Origin: Xanthomonas arboricola
GTDB taxonomy: Bacteria > Pseudomonadota > Gammaproteobacteria > Xanthomonadales > Xanthomonadaceae
DNA: 64,000 bases
Assembly: GCF_002940665.1 (NCBI RefSeq)
Contig: NZ_MIGY01000002.1
Location: forward strand, 558,001 to 622,000
Direction: 5' to 3'
Notes under the pieces: model-generated
The model's database searches: none
Seen by the model: the letters and a program-made list of their open reading frames with translations, nothing else
Told to the model about the DNA's origin: nothing
Translations under genes and position numbers: made by a program
In this document: positions 33,268 to 43,954 of the stretch, piece after piece
Position numbering within the stretch: position 1 is the stretch's first letter
Layout: each line of letters begins with the position of its first letter

Positions 33268-35058
33268 ATGTCCGCTTATAAGATCACAGAACACAAGTAC
33301 GACATGGTCGTGGTGGGCGCAGGCGGCGCTGGCTTGCGCGCCACGTTCGGCCTGGCCCAGAAGGGCTTGCAGACCGTCTGTTTGACCAAGGTCTTCCCGA
33401 CCCGATCACATACCGTTGCGGCGCAGGGCGGCATTTCGGCCGCGCTCGGCAACATGGGCGAGGACGACTGGCGCTACCACTTCTACGACACCATCAAGGG
33501 CTCCGATTGGCTGGGCGACCAGGACGCGATCGAGTACATGTGCCGTGAGGCGATCCCGGCCATCATCGAGCTCGAGCACTACGGCGTGCCGTTTTCGCGC
33601 ACCGAAGAGGGCAAGATTTATCAGCGCCCGTTCGGCGGCATGACCACCAAGTACGGCGAAGGACCATCCGCACAGCGCACCTGTGCGGCGGCCGACCGTA
33701 CCGGTCATGCGATGCTGCACACGCTGTATCAGCAGTCCCTGGCGCACAACGCGCGCTTCATGATCGAGTACTTCGCGCTCGACCTGATCTTCGACGAGGA
33801 AGGCGTGTGCCGCGGCGTGCTGGCGCTGGACATGGCCGATGGCAGCTTGCATCTGTTCCGCGCCCATGGCGTGGTGCTGGCCACCGGCGGCTATGGCCGT
33901 GCCTACTTCAGTGCCACCTCCGCCCATACCTGTACGGGTGACGGCGGCGGCCTGGTGATGCGTGCCGGCCTGCCGGTGCAGGACATGGAGTTCGTGCAGT
34001 TCCATCCCACCGGCATCTACGGTGCCGGCTGCCTGATCACCGAAGGCGTGCGTGGCGAAGGCGGCATCCTGCGCAACAGCAACGGCGAGCGCTTCATGGA
34101 GCGCTATGCACCGCATTACAAGGATCTGGCATCGCGCGACGTGGTGTCGCGTTCGATGACCGTGGAGATCCGCGAAGGCCGCGGCGTAGGCGAGCACAAG
34201 GATCACATCCTGCTCGACCTGACCCATCTCGGCCCGGAAGTCATCAACGAAAAGCTGCCCGGCATCGCCGAGAGCGCGCACATCTTTGCCGGTGTGGACG
34301 TGACCAAGCAGCCGATTCCGGTGTTGCCGACCGTGCACTACAACATGGGCGGCATTCCGACCAACTTCTACGGCGAAGTCGTGCGCAAGCAGGGCGATAA
34401 CCCGGATGCGGTCGTGCCCGGCCTGTATGCGATCGGCGAAGCCGCCTGCGTATCGGTACACGGTGCCAACCGCCTGGGTTCCAACTCGCTGCTGGATCTG
34501 GTGGTGTTCGGCCGTGCGGTGGCAAACCGCTGCGCCGAGACGGTCAAGCCCAACCAGCCGCACAAGACACTGCCGTCCGATGCCTGCGACAAGGCGTTGG
34601 GCCTGCTGGACAAGCTGCGTTACGCCAACGGCTCCACACCGACCTCGGTGATTCGCGACAACATGCAGCGCACCATGCAGTCGGACGCGGCCGTGTTCCG
34701 CACCAGCAAGACGCTGAAGGAAGGCGTCGACAAGATGGCTGAAATCTTTGCCACTTTCGAAGACGTCAAGGTGTCGGACCGCTCGCTGGTGTGGAATTCG
34801 GATCTGATCGAGACCTACGAGTTGAACAACCTGCTGCTCAATGCAGTGGCGACGATCAACTCGGCCGAGCAGCGCCATGAAAGCCGCGGCGCGCATTCGC
34901 ACGAAGACTTCCCGGACCGCGACGACGTCAACTGGCAGAAGCACACGCTGGTCACCGTCGACGACAAGGGCAAGTGCGCGTTCGAATATCGTCCGGTGCA
35001 CATGTACACGTTGAGCAAGGACGTGGACGTGGTCCCGCCGAAGCCGCGCGTTTACTGA
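33268..35058 (+). CDS. sdhA: Succinate dehydrogenase flavoprotein subunit
   Basis: Oxidises succinate to fumarate in the TCA cycle. 596 residues. FAD-binding [16 protein letters not shown], the covalent-flavin segment [11 protein letters not shown] with the His, active-site [15 protein letters not shown] and RGEGGILRN, and [20 protein letters not shown] are all present. The C-terminus ends [12 protein letters not shown], as in the family. A 229-base gap with a hairpin separates it from sdhB. Confidence 0.97.
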   Translation: MSAYKITEHKYDMVVVGAGGAGLRATFGLAQKGLQTVCLTKVFPTRSHTVAAQGGISAALGNMGEDDWRYHFYDTIKGSDWLGDQDAIEYMCREAIPAIIELEHYGVPFSRTEEGKIYQRPFGGMTTKYGEGPSAQRTCAAADRTGHAMLHTLYQQSLAHNARFMIEYFALDLIFDEEGVCRGVLALDMADGSLHLFRAHGVVLATGGYGRAYFSATSAHTCTGDGGGLVMRAGLPVQDMEFVQFHPTGIYGAGCLITEGVRGEGGILRNSNGERFMERYAPHYKDLASRDVVSRSMTVEIREGRGVGEHKDHILLDLTHLGPEVINEKLPGIAESAHIFAGVDVTKQPIPVLPTVHYNMGGIPTNFYGEVVRKQGDNPDAVVPGLYAIGEAACVSVHGANRLGSNSLLDLVVFGRAVANRCAETVKPNQPHKTLPSDACDKALGLLDKLRYANGSTPTSVIRDNMQRTMQSDAAVFRTSKTLKEGVDKMAEIFATFEDVKVSDRSLVWNSDLIETYELNNLLLNAVATINSAEQRHESRGAHSHEDFPDRDDVNWQKHTLVTVDDKGKCAFEYRPVHMYTLSKDVDVVPPKPRVY

Positions 35059-35190
35059 TCGATGCGAATGGATCGAACCGCTTCCGCGTTGTGTCTGCCG
35101 GCCGGCCTGTCCGGGTACGGTAGCCATGCACCGCGCCAGCCGGATCGCTTCATGACGCAGGGGCAACGCCGGCATGCCGCCGTCCGTTGC

Positions 35191-35210
35191 GCCACCGCCT
35201 CGGCGGTGGC
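35191..35210 (+). other. Stem-loop between sdhA and sdhB
   Basis: GCCACCGCC (35191-35199), TC, GGCGGTGGC (35202-35210): a perfect GC-rich stem of 8-9 pairs in the 229-base sdhA-sdhB gap. No T-run follows. It could attenuate or protect part of the transcript. The rest of the gap shows no convincing gene. Confidence 0.45.
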
Positions 35211-35287
35211 ATCCGTCATCTTTACCTTCATGCGCTCGGTGCGGTTGTCGTCCGCACCGCGCATCGCCTGAGCCAACGAGAGCAGCT

Positions 35288-36070
35288 ATGGCAGAGTTCA
35301 CCCTCCCCAAGAATTCAAAGATCGGCAAGGGCAAGCATTACCCTGCACAGGGCGCCAAGAACAAGCGCACCTTCAAGGTCTACCGCTGGGATCCGGATGG
35401 CGAAGCCAACCCGCGTACCGACAGTTATGAGATCGATCTCGACAAGTGCGGCCCGATGGTGTTGGACGCGCTGATCAAGATCAAGAACGAAATCGACCCG
35501 ACGCTGGCATTCCGTCGCTCCTGCCGCGAGGGCATCTGCGGTTCGTGCGCGATGAACATCGACGGCACCAACACGCTGGCCTGCACCAAGGCGATCGCCG
35601 CCTGCGGCAAGGCCGAGGTGCCGATCTACCCGCTGCCGCACATGAGCGTGATCAAGGACCTGGTGCCGGATCTGACGCATTTCTACGCGCAGTACGCGTC
35701 GATCAAGCCGTGGATCCGCACCCAGACCCCGCCGCCGCCGGATCGCGAGCGGCTGCAGTCGCCGGAAGACCGCCGCAAGCTCGATGGGCTGTACGAGTGC
35801 ATCCTGTGCGCGTGCTGCTCGACCAGTTGCCCGAGCTACTGGTGGAATGGCGAGCGCTATCTGGGCCCGGCGATCCTGCTGCAGGCGTATCGCTGGATCA
35901 TCGATTCGCGCGACGAAGACACCGGTGCGCGTCTGGACGACCTGGAAGATCCGTTCAAGCTGTATCGCTGCCACACCATCATGAATTGTGCGCGGACCTG
36001 CCCCAAGGGCCTGAATCCGGCGCTGGCGATTGCCGAGATCAAGAAATTGATGATGGCGCGTCGCGCCTGA
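35288..36070 (+). CDS. sdhB: Succinate dehydrogenase iron-sulphur subunit
   Basis: 260 residues from ATG 35288 (the frame is open further up, but the [17 protein letters not shown] start fits). It carries the three cluster sites: [21 protein letters not shown] for [2Fe-2S] (written as a pattern), [12 protein letters not shown], and [14 protein letters not shown] for the [4Fe-4S] and [3Fe-4S] clusters. Electrons pass from SdhA to the quinone site formed with SdhC and SdhD. A strong hairpin with T-run follows the gene. Confidence 0.97.
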   Translation: MAEFTLPKNSKIGKGKHYPAQGAKNKRTFKVYRWDPDGEANPRTDSYEIDLDKCGPMVLDALIKIKNEIDPTLAFRRSCREGICGSCAMNIDGTNTLACTKAIAACGKAEVPIYPLPHMSVIKDLVPDLTHFYAQYASIKPWIRTQTPPPPDRERLQSPEDRRKLDGLYECILCACCSTSCPSYWWNGERYLGPAILLQAYRWIIDSRDEDTGARLDDLEDPFKLYRCHTIMNCARTCPKGLNPALAIAEIKKLMMARRA

Positions 36071-36833
<763 letters not shown>

Positions 36834-36856
36834 CGTCCCTTTCCTGGTTGAACCGC

Positions 36857-38098
36857 ATGTTCAAACCTATCCCGGTTGCCATCGGCCTGCGCTACCTGCG
36901 TGCCAAGCGGCGCAATGGCTTTATCTCGTTCATCTCGATGGCATCGATCCTGGGCATCGCCCTGGGCGTGACCGTGCTGATCACCACGCTGGCGGTGATG
37001 AGCGGTTTCCAGAAGGAAATCCGCGACCGTCTGCTGCAGATGGCCGCGCATGCCACGGTCAGCGCGGACGGCGCGCCGATGCACGACTGGCAACACGCGA
37101 TCGAGGTCGCCATGGCCGATCCGCGCATCGCCGGTGCCGCGCCCTACATCGAAACCGAATCGCTGCTGCAGGGCCCGCGCAAGCAGCCGGCGATCGTGCG
37201 CGGCATCGTTCCTGCCGAAGAAGGCAAGGTGTCGGTGCTGGCCAAGAAGATGCAGCAGGGGTCGGTCGACAGCCTGACCCCGGGCTCCTACAACATCGTC
37301 ATCGGCAAGGAGCTGGCGATCTGGCTCGGCGTGGACATGGGCGACAGCATCGTGGTGCTGCTCAGCGATACCCAGGCCACGCCGCTGGGCGCCATGCCGC
37401 GGCTCAAACGCTTCACCGTCAGCGGAATCTTCGAGGCGGGCTACAACGAGATCGACCGCGGCCTGGCCGTGGTCAACATGCAGGACCTGGCACGCGTGCT
37501 GCGCATGGACGGCGTCACCGGCGTGCGGCTGCGCCTGCACGACATGGACCAGGCCTGGCCGGTCGCGCGCGATCTGGCGATGAAGTTGCACGGCCCGTAC
37601 CGGGTCAGCGACTGGACGCAGGAGAACGCCAATCTCTACCACTCGTTGAAGATGGAAAAGACCGTGATGGGCATCCTGCTGTCGTTGATCGTGGCGATGG
37701 GCGCGTTCAACCTGGTGTCCTCGCAGGTGATGCTGGTCACCGACAAGCAGGCCGATATCGCCATCCTGCGCACGCTGGGACTGTCGCCCGCGGGGGTGAT
37801 GCAGGTGTTCATGGTGCAGGGCTCGTTGATCGGTTTCATGGGCACGATCATGGGCGTGATCGGCGGCATCGTGCTGACGCTCAATCTGGAACGCATCCTC
37901 GGCGTGATCGAGACGATCTTCAGCGTCAAGCTGTTGCCCGAGGACGTGTACTACATCACCGGCTTACCGACCGACATGCAGACCCAGGACGTGGTGGTGA
38001 TCACCGTTGTCGCGTTGGCGATGAGTTTCCTGGCGACCTTGTATCCGGCATGGCGCGCGTCGCGTACCCAGCCGGCGGAGGCGCTGCGTTATGAATGA
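36857..38098 (+). CDS. lolC: Lipoprotein-releasing system permease LolC/LolF
   Basis: Inner-membrane permease that frees outer-membrane lipoproteins for LolA. 413 residues from ATG 36857 (a TTG at 36848 is a less likely start). It has four membrane segments (about 30-55, 270-300, 320-350, 380-400) and a large periplasmic domain between the first two. [19 protein letters not shown] and [17 protein letters not shown] are typical. Only one permease gene is present beside lolD, so it is probably the single LolF-type subunit that works as a homodimer. It overlaps lolD by 8 bases. Confidence 0.92.
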   Translation: MFKPIPVAIGLRYLRAKRRNGFISFISMASILGIALGVTVLITTLAVMSGFQKEIRDRLLQMAAHATVSADGAPMHDWQHAIEVAMADPRIAGAAPYIETESLLQGPRKQPAIVRGIVPAEEGKVSVLAKKMQQGSVDSLTPGSYNIVIGKELAIWLGVDMGDSIVVLLSDTQATPLGAMPRLKRFTVSGIFEAGYNEIDRGLAVVNMQDLARVLRMDGVTGVRLRLHDMDQAWPVARDLAMKLHGPYRVSDWTQENANLYHSLKMEKTVMGILLSLIVAMGAFNLVSSQVMLVTDKQADIAILRTLGLSPAGVMQVFMVQGSLIGFMGTIMGVIGGIVLTLNLERILGVIETIFSVKLLPEDVYYITGLPTDMQTQDVVVITVVALAMSFLATLYPAWRASRTQPAEALRYE

Positions 38099-38825
38099 GA
38101 TCAGGGAACCGGCCGTGCAAATGCCACACCAAGCAGAGGCGGTGATCCGCGCCGAGGGTCTGGCCAAGACCTACGCCGAAGGCAAGATGCGCACGCCGGT
38201 GTTCGATGGTCTGGATCTGACCGTGGCGACCGGCGAAACCGTGGCCATTGTCGGCGCCTCAGGGGCGGGCAAGAGCACGCTGCTGCATCTGCTCGGCGGG
38301 TTGGATGTTCCGACCTCCGGCGAGGTGTATGTGGCCGGCCGGCGCATGTCGGCGTTGTCCGATGGCGAGCGCGGCAAGCTGCGCAATCAGGCCCTGGGTT
38401 TCGTCTACCAGTTCCATCATCTGCTGCCGGAATTCACCGCGCTGGAAAACGTGATGATGCCGGTGCTGTTGTCCGGGAAAGAAGTGTCGGTGGCGCGGGC
38501 GCAGGCCTTGCAGTTGCTGGAATCGGTCGGGCTCGGACATCGCATCGAGCACAAGCCCAGCGAATTGTCAGGCGGCGAGCGCCAGCGTGCGGCCGTGGCG
38601 CGTGCGCTGGTGAACAAGCCGGGCTGCGTGCTGGGCGATGAGCCCACCGGGAACCTGGACGACAAGACCGCCGAGACCGTGTTCGAGCTGATGCTGGAAC
38701 TCAATCGTGCACAGCGCACCAGCCTGGTCCTGGTAACGCACGATCGCAGCCTGGCGCGGCGCCTGGATCGCGTGCTCGAGCTGCATCAGGGCAAGCTGCG
38801 CGAATTGGCACCATCTGCGGTGTGA
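38091..38825 (+). CDS. lolD: Lipoprotein-releasing system ATPase LolD
   Basis: ABC ATPase of the lipoprotein release complex, 244 residues. Walker [13 protein letters not shown], the LolD-type segment [18 protein letters not shown], signature [17 protein letters not shown], Walker [13 protein letters not shown] and the His switch VTHD are visible. It is coupled to lolC by an 8-base overlap. Confidence 0.95.
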   Translation: MNEIREPAVQMPHQAEAVIRAEGLAKTYAEGKMRTPVFDGLDLTVATGETVAIVGASGAGKSTLLHLLGGLDVPTSGEVYVAGRRMSALSDGERGKLRNQALGFVYQFHHLLPEFTALENVMMPVLLSGKEVSVARAQALQLLESVGLGHRIEHKPSELSGGERQRAAVARALVNKPGCVLGDEPTGNLDDKTAETVFELMLELNRAQRTSLVLVTHDRSLARRLDRVLELHQGKLRELAPSAV

Positions 38826-39030
38826 GAAACGCTGCCTGGCCGTCGCAATCCCTGGCGGCTGGGCGGTGTTGAACCGCGGATCTCAGGTCGAAGATCCTGA
38901 CGCTGGTTGCGGGTGCATCCGCGTAATGCGTCGGCCGACAGTGGCAATACCATGCGCGCTCAGCATGCAGTGCCCGCGCGCAGCATCGCGTCGATGCTCG
39001 CGGTGACAGGGCTTGCCTGACAGGAAGAAC

Positions 39031-39058
39031 GGTCGCCGCCACGTGTGTGGCGACGACC
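39031..39058 (-). terminator. Hairpin after the enone reductase gene
   Basis: GGTCGCCGCCAC (39031-39042), GTGT loop, GTGGCGACGACC (39047-39058), one mismatch. It lies 7 bases after the stop of the minus-strand gene; only a mixed GTTCTTCC follows, so termination is likely but not proven. It may serve lolD from the other side. Confidence 0.5.
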
Positions 39059-39065
39059 TAGCGCA

Positions 39066-40130
39066 TCAGGGAATGATGCGCTGCGCGCGCAGACGCGTGA
39101 ACAATTCCAGGAACGATGCGCGACTGTCGTAGAAATCCGCAAAGCCCAGTTCGCGGCTCTTGGTCATGTCGTTGACGCACTCGATCTCGCGGCCCAGGTC
39201 GGCATCGGTGTGCCACCAGGATGCCAATCGATTGACGTCGGTTTCCACCAGGCCATGCTGGCTGGCGATCTCGCTCCATCGTGCCGGCGCGGTCTCGCTC
39301 AGGCGTGCCTCCAGCGGCTGCGGCGTCTCGGGGCAGGGCGCAGCGTCGAGCCCGAAGAAGTCGGCAATCTGGCCCCACATCCAGCGCCAGCGGAACACAT
39401 CGCCGTTGACGGTGTTGAAGGCCTGGTTGCGTGCGGCCGGGCTCAGGCCGGCCCAGGCCAGCTGCTTGCCGAGCAGGCCGGCATCGGTCAGGTCGGTGAG
39501 GCTGTTCCACTGCGCCTGCGAGCCGGGAAACACGAACGGCTGGCCGGTGTGCTTGCACAGCGACGCGTACACCGCCAGCGTCACGCCCATGTTCATCGCA
39601 TTGCTGCCATTGGCCATGCCGATCATGGTGTGCGAGCGATGCACGCTCCAGCCGAAGCCGTGCTGCTCGGCGTGCGCGAACAACAGGTCTTCCAGCGTGT
39701 AGTAGAAGTTCTCGCCAGGCTGGCGCGGCTCGCTTTCGCGAAACGGCGTTTCCGCCTTGCCGCTACCGTAGTTCTCGAACGCGCCCAGGTAGTGCTTGGT
39801 GCCGGTAACCAGCGCCATATGCTGCAGCGGCGCATCGCTCAGCGCTTCGCACAGATGCCGCATCATCGCACCGTTGGCTTCGACGTTCTCGCGCTCGGTG
39901 TCGCGCCGTGTCCAGGTGCAGAAGAACACGTGGGTGATCGGCAGGCCACGCAGCGCGGTGCTGGTGCTTTCGGCATCCAGCAGATCGGCCGCAAGCGGGA
40001 GCACACCGTCCTGGGGCAGCGGGCGCCGCGCCAGGCCGTAGACGGTCCAGCCATCGGCCACCAGGACATTGGCGAGGTTGTAACCGGAAATGCCGGTCAC
40101 GCCGACAATCAGTGCAGTGCCTTTACGCAT
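39066..40130 (-). CDS. PRISE-type NADPH enone reductase (progesterone 5-beta-reductase/iridoid synthase-like SDR)
   Basis: A 354-residue short-chain dehydrogenase of the PRISE group. NADPH-binding GVTGISGYNLA near the N-terminus, TGTKHYLGAF with K112 and NFYYTLEDLL with Y143/Y144 are the marks of this group; its Lys/Tyr pair reduces activated C=C bonds of enones. WSVHRSHTMIGMANGSNAMN is also typical. The start at 40130 is chosen for the Rossmann motif; the longer frame adds a tail without motifs. Single gene, divergent from comEC; the physiological substrate is unknown. Confidence 0.85.
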   Translation of the reverse strand: MRKGTALIVGVTGISGYNLANVLVADGWTVYGLARRPLPQDGVLPLAADLLDAESTSTALRGLPITHVFFCTWTRRDTERENVEANGAMMRHLCEALSDAPLQHMALVTGTKHYLGAFENYGSGKAETPFRESEPRQPGENFYYTLEDLLFAHAEQHGFGWSVHRSHTMIGMANGSNAMNMGVTLAVYASLCKHTGQPFVFPGSQAQWNSLTDLTDAGLLGKQLAWAGLSPAARNQAFNTVNGDVFRWRWMWGQIADFFGLDAAPCPETPQPLEARLSETAPARWSEIASQHGLVETDVNRLASWWHTDADLGREIECVNDMTKSRELGFADFYDSRASFLELFTRLRAQRIIP

Positions 40131-40383
40131 GGGGAAACCCTTCGACAACAGTAACGAACATAGCCCAACAGGCATGAAATCGAGGCGAATGCATGCGGAT
40201 GCAGTCGGTGCGCGGTCTGCACACGTCGTCATGCCCAGCGTACTGCACCTCTAGCAGCACCTTTCACCGGCTGGATGCACCACAGCAGGCGCAGCCTTAT
40301 TCCTACCGGGAAATGCGCCGCTCGCTGCTGTGCCCAATGCCGGCGCTGGTCTAACTTGCGTCGGTGGATGGACCACGGCCAGG

Positions 40384-42795
40384 ATGGCGACCGACAGCAT
40401 GGATGCGTCAGCACAGGCACCGCCGACGCCGCAGTACGTATCGACGATGACCGTGGCAGCGGCATTGTTGCTGGGCATCATGGTGTGCGCGTGGTCGCCT
40501 GCGCTGCTGTCGCGTGCGGTCTATGCGGCATGCCTTGGTGCAGCGGCGTTGGGCATCGGCCTCGGCACATGGCTGCGTCCGCGGCGGATCATGCTGGTGT
40601 GGGCACTGGCCAGCGCTGTTTTCGGTTTCGGTCTGATGGGCTGGCAGGTCGCCGGCGTCTTGCAGGCACAACTGCGCCCGCAGGATGAAGCGCGAGAACT
40701 GACGGTGCGCGGCCAGATTGTCGAACTGCCGGTCGCCGAGCCACGACGCACGCGCTTTCAACTGCGCGTGGACGACGATCCCGCACAGCCTGCCGCAGTG
40801 CGCGGCAAGCTGCTGCAGCTGGCCTGGTATGACGACTTCGGTGCCGAGCGCATCGGGCCGCGTGCCGCGCTACGCGCGGGCGCCACCTGGCAGCTGCGGC
40901 TCAAGCTGCGCGCGCCGCGCGGCTTGCGCAATCCCGGCGGCTTCGATGCCGAGCGGCAGGCACTGGCGCAGCGCATTGCCGGCACCGGCTATGTGCGGGT
41001 GCCGGCCGCGGCGCGTCAGACCGCTGCGGCGCGCGGCGTGGATGCCTGGCGCGAAGGGATGTTGCAGCGCATGGCCGAGCGCGTGCCCGGGCCATCGGCG
41101 CCTTACCTGCGCGCGCTCGCGTTGGGCGACACGCGCGGGCTGGACGACGCAGCCTGGGCCACCCTGCGCGCGACCGGGCTCAGTCATCTGATTGCGATCT
41201 CGGGATTTCATGTGGGGCTGGTCGCTGCATTCGTCGCCGTGCTGGTCGCCGGACTCTGGCGATCCTGGCCCGCGCTTGGAACGCGGATCCCGCGTATCCA
41301 CGCGGCGGCAGTCGCCGCCCTGCTCGGTGCGGCAGGGTATGCGGTGCTGGCGGGCTTGGCGCTGCCCACCGTGCGCACCGTGCTGATGATTGCCGTGGTC
41401 GCATTGGCGCGGGTGCTACGGCGCCGTGCAAGCACCGCGCAGATCCTCGCGCTGGCTTTGTTGGCAGTGCTGCTATGGGATCCGTTGAGCGTGCTGGTGG
41501 CGGGCTTCTGGCTCAGCTTTGCCGGGGTGGCCTGGCTGGTGTGGTGTCTGCCTTCGGACGATCGCGCGATCGTGCGGGGCTTCCTGTCCGCCCAGACCGT
41601 CGCCACCGTTGGCCTGCTACCGTTGACCGTCAGCCTGTTCGGGCAGGCATCGTTGGTTGGGCCATTGGCCAATCTGGTCGCCATTCCCTGGTGGACGTTC
41701 GTGGTGGTGCCGCTCGCCTTGCTGGGTACCGGTCTGGAAGCAGTGCAGCCGGGAGCAGGCGTGTGGGCATGGCGATTGGCGGGATGGTGCTTCGAGCTGA
41801 CCTGGCCGGGTCTGGTCTGGCTCGGGCAGACATCGGTGGCGCTGTGGTGGGTGCCCGAGTCCGATGCGATCGCGTTGATCGCGGCCTTGCTCGGCGCGTT
41901 CTGGTTGTTGCTGCCGCGCGGTACGCCCGGCAAATCCCTGGCGTTGCTGTTGTGGTTGCCGCTGCTGTGGCCGGACCGCGAACTGCCCGCGGCCGGAGAG
42001 GCCGACGTGCAGGTGCTGGATGTGGGGCAGGGCCTGGCGGTGCTGGTGCGCACGCAACGGCATACGCTGCTGTTCGATACCGGCCCGGCGGTGCGCGATG
42101 GCTTCGATGCCGGCGAGCGGGTGGTGCTGCCGGCCTTGCGCGCGCTCGGGGTGCGCCGCCTGGATGCCATCGTGCTCAGTCATGCCGACGCCGATCATGC
42201 CGGCGGCTATGCAGCGGTGCGTGCCGGGTTGCCCGTTGCGATGACGGCGGCGGCGCCGCAGGCGCCGCTGGACGTCAGCACCCGCTGCCGTGGCGGCCAA
42301 CAGTGGGCATGGGACGGTGTGCACTTTCGCTTCTTGCATCCCAGCGCTGGCTTTCCGTATCTGCGCAATCAATCCAGTTGCGTGCTGCGGATCCAGACGC
42401 GATATGGAAGCGCATTGTTGCCGGGCGATATCGATGAGCTCGTCGAGCGCCGCCTGCTGCGGCAACATGCCCCGGAGTTGCGCGCCGATCTGGTGGTAGT
42501 CCCGCACCATGGCAGCGCCGACGGCTCGCATGCCGGCTTCATCGTCGCTACCGGCGCGCGGCTGGCGCTGGTGTCCTCCGGCCACGGCAACCGCTTCGGC
42601 CACCCGCGTGCCGAGGTGGTGCAGCGCTGGCAGGGCAGTGGCGCCGAGGTGCTGAACACGGCCCAGGCCGGGGCGATCCGGGTCTGGCTGGGCGCCGACG
42701 GCCTGCAGGTACGCGAGCGGCGACGCTGGCAGCCACGGCTATGGGATGCTGCAGAACGGCGGCGGTCGGCTGCTATCCTATCGACCAGCGAATAG
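40384..42795 (+). CDS. comEC: DNA uptake channel ComEC/Rec2
   Basis: Inner-membrane channel that carries one DNA strand into the cell during natural transformation. About 803 residues. It has an N-terminal DUF4131-like part, a central Competence domain with many membrane segments (LSHLIAISGFHVGLVAAFVA, LLWDPLSVLVAGFWLSF), and a C-terminal metallo-beta-lactamase-like domain with VLDVGQGLAVLV and SHADADHAGGYAAV. The start is uncertain: ATG 40330, 40384 and 40399 are in frame, and none has a clear ribosome site; 40384 is a compromise. The next gene starts 28 bases after the stop. Confidence 0.92.
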   Translation: MATDSMDASAQAPPTPQYVSTMTVAAALLLGIMVCAWSPALLSRAVYAACLGAAALGIGLGTWLRPRRIMLVWALASAVFGFGLMGWQVAGVLQAQLRPQDEARELTVRGQIVELPVAEPRRTRFQLRVDDDPAQPAAVRGKLLQLAWYDDFGAERIGPRAALRAGATWQLRLKLRAPRGLRNPGGFDAERQALAQRIAGTGYVRVPAAARQTAAARGVDAWREGMLQRMAERVPGPSAPYLRALALGDTRGLDDAAWATLRATGLSHLIAISGFHVGLVAAFVAVLVAGLWRSWPALGTRIPRIHAAAVAALLGAAGYAVLAGLALPTVRTVLMIAVVALARVLRRRASTAQILALALLAVLLWDPLSVLVAGFWLSFAGVAWLVWCLPSDDRAIVRGFLSAQTVATVGLLPLTVSLFGQASLVGPLANLVAIPWWTFVVVPLALLGTGLEAVQPGAGVWAWRLAGWCFELTWPGLVWLGQTSVALWWVPESDAIALIAALLGAFWLLLPRGTPGKSLALLLWLPLLWPDRELPAAGEADVQVLDVGQGLAVLVRTQRHTLLFDTGPAVRDGFDAGERVVLPALRALGVRRLDAIVLSHADADHAGGYAAVRAGLPVAMTAAAPQAPLDVSTRCRGGQQWAWDGVHFRFLHPSAGFPYLRNQSSCVLRIQTRYGSALLPGDIDELVERRLLRQHAPELRADLVVVPHHGSADGSHAGFIVATGARLALVSSGHGNRFGHPRAEVVQRWQGSGAEVLNTAQAGAIRVWLGADGLQVRERRRWQPRLWDAAERRRSAAILSTSE

Positions 42796-42823
42796 GCGGC
42801 CGCGTTGCCGGAGGAATCGAATC

Positions 42824-43486
42824 GTGTTGGAGCTGGTCAAGGCAGGCGGTTGGCCGATGGTGCCGTTGCTGTTGCTGGGCGTGATCGCCCTGGCGATCGT
42901 GCTGGAGCGTCTGTGGAGCCTGCGCCGCAACGAAGTGACCCCGCCAGGTCTGGGCGAAGAGGTCCGTAACTGGGCCGCGCGCGGCAAACTGGATCCCAGC
43001 CATATCGAGTCGCTGCGGCACAATTCGCCGCTGGGCGCCTTGCTGGCCGCTGCGCTTGACGTACGTGGTCGTCCGCGTGAGTTGATTCGCGAACGCATTG
43101 AGGACACCGGCCGGCATGTGGTGCACCGCATGGAGCGCTATCTGAATGCCTTGGGCACCATCGCCTCGGCCGGGCCGCTGCTGGGACTGCTGGGCACGGT
43201 GGTCGGCATGATCCAGATGTTCCTGGGCATCCTCGATCACGGCGTGGGCGATGTGAACCAGCTGGCGGGCGGCATCGGCAAGGCGCTGGTGTGCACGGCC
43301 ACCGGCATGATCATCGCGGTGCCGGCATTGATGGCGCACCGCTTGTTCAAGGGCCGCATCGCCGGCTACATCATCGAGATGGAGCAGGAAGCCACCTTGT
43401 TGCTGGACACGATGGACGGCCGCATTGTGCCGGCCGCCGCGACGCCGGTCGCGGCAGCTGGCAAACCTGTCATGGCAAAGGGCTGA
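42824..43486 (+). CDS. exbB: ExbB/TolQ/MotA-family proton channel protein
   Basis: A 220-residue inner-membrane protein with three membrane segments (about 10-30, 115-140, 160-185). AGPLLGLLGTVVGMIQMF and GIGKALVCTATGMIIAVPAL are typical. With ExbD it turns proton flow into motion for a TonB-like partner. The start is GTG 42824, set by a GGAGGA site; the frame is open further up, into comEC. It is followed by exbD after 3 bases. The pair next to lpxK and msbA resembles the exbB-exbD-lpxK order in other gammaproteobacteria. Confidence 0.88.
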   Translation: MLELVKAGGWPMVPLLLLGVIALAIVLERLWSLRRNEVTPPGLGEEVRNWAARGKLDPSHIESLRHNSPLGALLAAALDVRGRPRELIRERIEDTGRHVVHRMERYLNALGTIASAGPLLGLLGTVVGMIQMFLGILDHGVGDVNQLAGGIGKALVCTATGMIIAVPALMAHRLFKGRIAGYIIEMEQEATLLLDTMDGRIVPAAATPVAAAGKPVMAKG

Positions 43487-43489
43487 CGG

Positions 43490-43954
43490 ATGCGCATCGG
43501 CAGTGACCGAGGCCAGGACGAGCCGCAGATCGATCTGGTGCCATTGATTGACGTGATCCTTGTCCTCATCATCTTTTTCGTGGTGACCACGACCTTCGAC
43601 GCACGCTCCACGCTGCAGCTGCAGCTGCCGACCGCCAGCGACCAACACAGCAGCGCGCCGCCACGTTCGTTGAGCGTGCTGGTCAATGCCGATGGGCGTT
43701 ACTTCATCAACGACCAGGAAGTGCTGCGTTCGGACGTGGACGCGCTCAAGCAGACCATCGCCCAGCTCGCTGGCGACGACCGCGAGCAGACAGTGTTGCT
43801 GCGCGCCGATGCGCGTACGCCGTATCAAGCGGTAGTGACCGCGCAGGATGCATTGGGGCAACTCGGCTTCCGCCGGATCGCGATCGCCACAGCGCCTCAA
43901 GCCGGGGCGACACCTACGACCGGCCAGACACGCACTAACGGAACCCGCCAGTGA
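43490..43954 (+). CDS. exbD: ExbD/TolR-family protein
   Basis: A 154-residue partner of ExbB with one membrane segment carrying the functional Asp (D21, in PLIDVILVLIIFFVVTTTF) and a periplasmic domain. The C-terminal stretch is long and polar ([16 protein letters not shown]). The stop overlaps the msbA start (GTGA). No TonB gene is next to it. Confidence 0.88.
   Translation: MRIGSDRGQDEPQIDLVPLIDVILVLIIFFVVTTTFDARSTLQLQLPTASDQHSSAPPRSLSVLVNADGRYFINDQEVLRSDVDALKQTIAQLAGDDREQTVLLRADARTPYQAVVTAQDALGQLGFRRIAIATAPQAGATPTTGQTRTNGTRQ

Noticed and set aside
35062-35271. 69-residue plus-strand ORF between sdhA and sdhB
   Set aside because: No ribosome site, no motif, and it contains the GC stem-loop; treated as non-coding.
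33406-35334. 642-residue minus-strand ORF
   Set aside because: Antisense to sdhA, which has all family motifs.
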